This document shows positions 58,351 through 64,000 of a DNA stretch of 64,000 bases, piece by piece. This stretch comes from Cyclospora cayetanensis (taxonomy: Eukaryota; Apicomplexa; Conoidasida; Eucoccidiorida; Eimeriidae): the NCBI RefSeq assembly GCF_002999335.1, contig NW_020312469.1, forward strand, positions 124,001 through 188,000, read 5' to 3'. The notes beneath the pieces are model-generated. The model searched no databases, was not told the origin of the DNA, and saw nothing but the letters and a program-made list of their open reading frames with translations. Made by a program: the position numbers and the translations under genes. Within the stretch, counting starts at the first letter, position 1; every line of letters begins with the position of its first letter.

Positions 58351-59466
58351 TTTCGGTGGCTCTACTTGGTATCTATTTGCCTTTACGATGCTTTTGTCTG
58401 CGTTTTGCACTGTTTGGCTCGCTGGCGTGCAGGCGAATGGCCACAGTTAGCCTTCTAATACCCGCCAGCCGTATTTTTAAGTATGCACGCGCTTCCTGTG
58501 CTTTTCTTCTATAGATTCGCATGTACGGGCGTTAAGTGGACGGGATTCTCCGTGTTTCGACTTGTGGCCGATCTCTTGTTTCAGTTCAAGGTGGCTAAAG
58601 GAAGAAGAACACTGTAGATGGCCGTTTAAATGGCTTTTTCATCTCTCAGTCAGCAGAAAGGAGTTTCTCCGTTTTCTGTGGAGTATTGAACACAAGAAGG
58701 ACAAATCCACAAACCGCACCCAAACAGTCCTTCAGTCCCCTTTCGCCCTCGCTGCCATATTGTGGCTCTACCAACCAATTTTGCTGCTTTCCGCCTAGAC
58801 ACACTTCATCACTGCTCAGCTTTAATTTTGCGGATAAATAGATCGCACAGAAGTCCTTTCAACATGTGGGTTTACCGGGATCAGAAAAGGGTTAGAGGCT
58901 GTGCAGTCACTTGGGGCTGTACCGAGCAAGTAATGAAAAGAGAACAATAGGAAGAAGCTTTCAGGAAGCGCCTTATCATCTCGACACGCATTGAATATTT
59001 GAGCGAACATCTGGTTCGGCGTGTGTATTTATTGAATGCTGATCGTTTTCCCCTGCTTTTTCTTTTTGGGCCCTTGCCCTTGTTGTAGGCTGGTGCTAGC
59101 TTGAGCCTCTCTCACTCGCCTTCTTCTCTACTTGCTCCAAAGCCCTGAATATTCGCAATAAAAAGAGTCTGTATGTATGTTGCCTCTCCTTTGTGCCTCC
59201 TCTGCCAGTTGTTTACACACCGGAGGAGTGTGAAGCAAGCACACTACTACTCCCTTTGTCTCTGGCTATCCCTTGGTCTGTGCTGCGCCCACTCCTTCAT
59301 GAATTTCTCACCGCAGCTCATCTATAAGCGAGCTCATGCCTTGCATGCAATCATGGGTAACGCAGTGAGGCCTTTCCAGTAGCAGATCTACGACTCCCAA
59401 GTTAGAACTTCAGGAATTGAACTTCTTTCCCTGGTTGGTAACCTCGCGTTGCATTTTCTCCCGAAG
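58351..59466. promoter_or_regulatory. Divergent intergenic region, kinesin / carrier promoters
   Basis: These 1.1 kb lie between the start codons of the kinesin (minus) and the carrier (plus). No repeat or conserved exon is seen. Frames in both directions are short, apart from a minus-strand frame that overlaps the carrier's first exon antisense. Core promoter motifs cannot be called. Confidence 0.45.
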
Positions 59467-62400
59467 ATGTTGCACCCTCAGTCCGAGCGACCCTCACTGC
59501 TTCGTGGATACCCTGCAAACACTTTAGGGCCCCCTTCCCCAGCGCCCCCCCGCCGTCTGCCTCTAGAGCTTCTAATGCAACAGCAGCCGCTACCACATTT
59601 GCTGCGGGTTTGGAGGCAGCATAAAGAGGAGAAGAGACGCATGGCGCAAGGTAGGACAGGCGACTTTTCTTCGTGGCCAGTATGGGTAATCTCCAGGTGG
59701 TTCGTGCGTGCGAGTGACTGCTGACCTGGTAGTACATTTCGTGTATATGCGCATCAAGTATAGGCAAATCTACTGCCGCCCGTGCGAACGCATGTGACCG
59801 TATCAACTCTACCACGCATGCAGCTGATTTACACACACACACGCACGTATACATGTTCATTTTGTGCCAGTGTTCTTACTTGCTGGCACAGGCCGCTTGC
59901 TGCTGGGTGCTCTTTGCTCTCTCGGCGGTCCCATGGCAGTGGCAACTGTTATAATGGGGCCACTCGACCGACTCCGCATCCTTCAGCAAACAGAAGACGC
60001 AATAAAGAATCAGACCTTCCAGCAGAGACGAGGAACAAAAAGACGTTTGGGAAGCCTTTGGGTTGGAGCTGGCTGTGGGGGTCTGAGGTGCTTCGTCGCG
60101 TGCACAGTCGGCCTCTCAGCCAACCAGGCGCTCAGGTGGTTGGCTGGTGTCTTTTAGATTAATTTGGCTCTTAAGTTTTCTGCGTTTATCCCTGATACTA
60201 TTTCGGGGACTGGGGATGTCTCAGATTACAGTTTCTACTTCCATGGCTGTGACGCTGCTTTGGTTGAAAGGCATAGTGCAGTGAATAGGCCCTTAGAACT
60301 GATTCTCTACATTGCAAGGAGGAACAAGACGTGAAGCGAATCAAGGTTCATGGATCAGGATTCCAAGTTCTTACATTAATGTGTGATGCGCTGTAGGGCC
60401 CCTAGCGCCAGCGAAGGCATGAGTGCTGAAATTCACGAGGTATCAATCCGACGTTGGGCTATACCGTCTGAAGATCTCATATTTTAGTTTATAATCTTAC
60501 CTAGAGTCGCTTTTCTATCTGCTTCCCCGCTTCAGCGAATTTGGGTGAACCAGCTTTTAGAGTGCAAGAAGAGCTAGCTTCCTCGTTCTGCGGATAAAAG
60601 TGCCTTGGTTTGTGTCTAAGGCTTACGGCTTCCTCCATGTACGCTGTTCACTGTTGTATGGCTGCAATTGTTCAGATCTGCAGTCTCGCTCTTAGTTCAT
60701 TCGTTGCATCTGCTGTTTGTCACCCAATAGAGCTTATTAGGACTGTCCTAATTGCCGGTAAGCGGTGCAGGTGCCTCTCTGGGTTTGAGGGGGTTCCTTC
60801 GCTTCGCCATTTTTGTCCTTTAGTGTATTTCTGCATAGTTTTGGCCTATGAGTATATGTGATCACCTTTCCATGGCTTCATATGCTACAGGAGGTGGTCT
60901 GTTGTCCCTCTCGGCATAAACGTGTATGCGTAGATGCAGATGTATATACATATATATAATGTACATAGGTTCACGTATATTTAAAATTTTCTTCGTAGAA
61001 GCTTGCAAGCATGCATTTAAGTGGACTTGATTCTATGTGTGTGGTGTAATGAATGGCGTAATGCACAGGTGCAGTTTGCGGGTCAATTCATATGCGTAAA
61101 ATTTTTGTCATGAGCCTTTTGCGTGCTTCCGACGAATTCCCCCTTTTTTGTGTCTCTTTCCCTATATTGTTCGTGAATGCAGTGGAAAGTCATTTGGGCA
61201 TTAGGAGCGCGAAAGCCTGTGTGTCGGCTGTTTACAGACATTCAGGTGGGTGAACAGCACAACCATTCCCCTGCAGTTGGTTCTCAGAATCGCACTATAT
61301 ATAACAGCTAAGTGTAATCTAAGATGCTCACGGAGTTCCGATTAGAGCATGCGCATATCTAGAAAGCAAGTAGCATTTCATTCGTGCTTCTCGCATGGCA
61401 TATATAGCAATGGTTGCCGACTGAATCATAAAATTCAATGTACATCACGCCCACAGAGGGAGGCGGAATGGTCTTTATCATCGAGCGTGGGGATAGATAG
61501 AGGGGCCTTAGTATACGGCATCCAGTAAAAGTGAATGGAGGGCTTTGTTTTGGGGGCCTACAGAACCGGGAGGTGCAAGGATTCGAGTTTAAGACATACC
61601 CTTCAAGTTCTAGGATGTACTGCTTACACGTGCGACTTGCTTTCGTCTGTTCTGGTTTATCAGGTCTCCTCGGCTTTTATTCAGGATTCTCGTTCACGTG
61701 CTTATCAGTTATTCCGTTCTCCTTTTTGGCTGCTTCTTTCTACTCACCTTGCCTCTCGGCTCTGATTTCTTTCTCTCATAGGTGGGAGCCTTCGCGGGGC
61801 AGCCTGGGGAGCCCTCAGAAAACCTCTGGGGGGACTGATGTGCAGCATCGTACGTTACATGACGCTTCTGCAGAGGCTGCCTCTGTTGGTGCTTCTGATT
61901 CGGAGAGCTCGAGTACCTCTTTAGGAGCCCTCCCTGGCGTTTTGTCGGCAGTGGTCCCAGTACACACCACGGGGGGGAGCACTCCTCTGCTTTTTACACT
62001 TTCACTTCTCTCTGCATATTTGTCTTCTCGCGCTGCTCAAGGAATAATTTACCCCATCGAGACTCTCAGGTGAGTGCTTCGTGATGCTGCTGCTTTTGTT
62101 ACCTTTCGTTTTCCATGACCGCTTTTGCTGTGGCATCTGTTGTTTTCGGTGCGGGAGCTTTCGTCCATATGTGCTGTGGCAAGTGCTCTATCGGCAAGTT
62201 TCCAACTTTTGAGTTTTGTGGCTCGTGTTTGGTCGTAGGCGTCGCTATCAGGTCTCCTTTTTCTGGCCCTTGTTTCGGGGCCTTCCGTCAGTGCATCTTT
62301 CCAGCAGCGTTCCGGGTAAACGTTCAGGTGTCTGTACATTGCGTGCCTCGGGAATGCGATCTCTAGAAGGCCGAATACGGGATGCACTGTTTGGGCTAAC

Positions 62401-62551
62401 TCCTCAGCGTACTGTTAAGGAGACACTCTGGCATCAGCTTAAAACATCACGGGGCAGGGGCTGCTGGAAGGGCAGCAAATTACTGCTTCTAAAGACAGTA
62501 CCTGAAGCAGTCATTATGGTACTTGCTGCGCAAGCGCTTGCAGCCCATTAA
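59467..62551 (+). CDS. Mitochondrial carrier family (SLC25) protein
   Basis: Carriers of this family exchange small metabolites across the inner mitochondrial membrane through three repeats of two helices. Exons joining in phase: 59467-59650, 59892-60135, 60621-60757, 61183-61245, about 61782-62069 (an internal splice is unresolved) and 62239-62551. Each repeat has its signature: MGPLDRLRILQQ, CHPIELIRTVL and YPIETLR. All keep the Pro and the final Arg/Lys position, with Glu in place of Asp in repeats 2 and 3. Second-helix blocks are visible as LGSLWVGAG...NQALR, SHLGIRSAKACVSAVYRHSG and GCWKGSKLLLLKTVPEAVI. The first exon encodes about 61 residues rich in Pro, Leu and Arg before helix 1. The substrate cannot be inferred. 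The loop before repeat 3 looks unusually Ser-rich in one frame, but this depends on the unresolved splice. Alternative ends for exon 2 exist (GCTG|GTGTCT). Confidence 0.8.
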
Positions 62552-64000
62552 TATGCAAATAAAATGCGGCGAAAACGACAGCGTGCAAGAGCCTTTGGCC
62601 GCGCCTACCTGAAGCATTGCACTGGCTCTTGGGGAGAGGAACTTAAGGATTAAGCATTCATATGCAGACACAGTCCCTGGGACACAGTCAGATATCTAAT
62701 CAAGGGAGAGATAGACGGGAATATGCAGAAGGATAGAGGAACAGATACATCCGCATTTGTATAAGGGTCCAGCGCAGCACTCTTCTATGAGAGATCCCAT
62801 CTATAAGTCTTAACGACGCAAAGTACAGTACATGCACTGTGCGGCTTTGCATTCTCTTTCCTGGACACATTACTGCCTGCGGCTGAATGTATGTGGTTAC
62901 ATGCCTCCGTCTGTTTATATTTCTGTCTCGATATCTACCCATTTTTATGTCTTACATTAGTGGCGGCATTCTTGGCTTGACTAATTTCTATTTGATTTCA
63001 TATTTTCTGTGTTTTGGGGCCTTTCATGTACTCAATGCTCGCCTCCGTTCCTCTGCAACGCTTGTTTCTGGTGTACGATGCCTAACTCGCCTAATGTGAC
63101 TAAGCTATACACGTCACTTCTATTGTGTTTTATAACATCTCTCGCTGCCCCTTTTTGAGCTAAGCTACAATTAAACGCTTTCTACTGTGCCAGTTCTACT
63201 AAATAAGAGTAACTAGTAGATTTACCGATCCGTGTGTTAGCATAGCTAAGTTGTTTCAAATCCCAGTTAAGTGGATACAAGAAGACGCAATATACTGTTT
63301 GTTCGGTGGGTGCTAGATACAGCTAGTTGTAATTTCTAGAAAAGTTTAAACGACAGTAACGTGCACCCTGGCTCTCCCTTGCCTCTTATTGAACTCTGAT
63401 GGCTCGAGAAGGGGGAGGCCAGAATTCTTCGGAGTGTTGCCCGACCGAGACTTTAGATGGGGTCTCCTAACTAGTAGCACCGCATGGTTTGATTTAGCTG
63501 TTCCCACTCATCCACTGGTTGTGAATGGGTTGGGATGCCAGCTTTCCCTGCAGCCCTTCTCTGTTCTTGATCAAAATATTTGTAAATTATCAAATAGGAT
63601 TTTCATTAGCAGCATTTCCATTGGCAGAAAGAACCCCGTGACGCTGGAAGGTGGCGGTGACAATTCCTGTGCGGGCGGCAGAGGCTTGCCTACAAGCCGA
63701 CATTATCACATTAGTTTTACAGCCGGAGAAAAGGCGTGTTTTGCGAGCCGGCAAAACGTGCGTGAATGCGTCAATGAGATAATGCATACCAAAAAGTCAA
63801 ATGGTTGTAAGGAAGGGCAATTACTGAAAGAGTGCATCAGCTGCGTGCAGATGTATCGTGCTGTACCTGCAAAAATGAGTGCTCTTGCTACAGGTCTATC
63901 GAAAATAGAGGCAGTTCAATGTTGGCTATTTAATGCAAGATGTTGGTTTGCGTGCAGGAATTGCTAGAGCTCAAGCCTTCATACAAGCCCTCACGCCTTG
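62552..64000. other. No certain gene; possible exon at right edge
   Basis: A plus-strand frame of about 190 codons (63389-63967) is open but has no ATG for most of its length, no recognisable domain and ordinary composition; it could be an exon or chance. Beyond it, GTGCAG|GAATTGC near 63957 looks like a splice acceptor leading into a frame that continues past the window edge. Neither can be assigned a product. Confidence 0.3.

Noticed and set aside
59402..59860. Minus-strand frame of about 150 codons with a protein-like C-terminal half
   Set aside because: It lies antisense to the first carrier exon, which joins in phase to the first carrier repeat; no minus-strand exon could be linked to it.
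63389..63967. Plus-strand frame of about 190 codons near the right edge
   Set aside because: No ATG near its start, no domain and no clear splice partner; noted in the edge entry but not called as a gene.
1..64000. CRISPR arrays, operons, riboswitches, bacterial ribosome binding sites and telomere-like TTTAGGG arrays
   Set aside because: The sequence is eukaryotic with spliced genes; the arrays found are contiguous satellites without spacers, and TTTAGGG occurs only as isolated copies.

Overview
The window reads as nuclear DNA of a coccidian apicomplexan, most likely an Eimeria. The pointers are genes split by many GT-AG introns, very dense CAG/CTG/GCA triplets that encode runs of Gln, Ala and Ser inside otherwise conserved proteins, introns packed with simple repeats, and an alternation of repeat-poor and repeat-rich blocks like the P and R segments described for Eimeria tenella chromosome 1. 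The species cannot be named from the sequence alone.

Layout. 1-9.3 kb: no intact gene. It holds the decayed pol of a Ty3/gypsy-type LTR retrotransposon on the minus strand (reverse transcriptase about 3.86-4.40 kb, integrase about 2.14-2.85 kb) and one copy of a dispersed repeat whose inverted partner lies near 12.9 kb. 9.3-10.9 kb: a small Gln-rich locus, probably a plus-strand two-exon gene, with glutamine-coding tracts on both strands. 10.9-15.6 kb: no recognisable gene. 15.64-18.66 kb (+): a complete six-exon STE24-type CaaX protease. 19.86-44.4 kb (-): one giant gene of about 19 exons for a spatacsin (SPG11) homologue, roughly twice the human length because of inserted homopolymers; its introns hold many different satellites. 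46.08-49.26 kb (+): an SRP54/Ffh M-domain protein without the GTPase domain and with a presequence-like N-terminus. 49.98-58.35 kb (-): a complete 11-exon kinesin-3 (motor, FHA, KIF1-type region, C2-like) ending in a CaaX box. 59.47-62.55 kb (+): a mitochondrial-carrier protein. 62.6-64 kb: nothing certain.

How the genes relate. They are ordinary housekeeping and trafficking genes, arranged as convergent pairs (STE24/spatacsin; SRP-M/kinesin) and divergent pairs (spatacsin/SRP-M; kinesin/carrier). Two pairs are topically linked: the kinesin ends in a farnesylation-type CaaX box while STE24 processes CaaX proteins, and the SRP-M protein and the carrier both look organellar. These links are inferences, not evidence of co-regulation. 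Exon borders marked exact were set by splice sites, phase agreement and fit to family alignments recalled from knowledge; no search was run.
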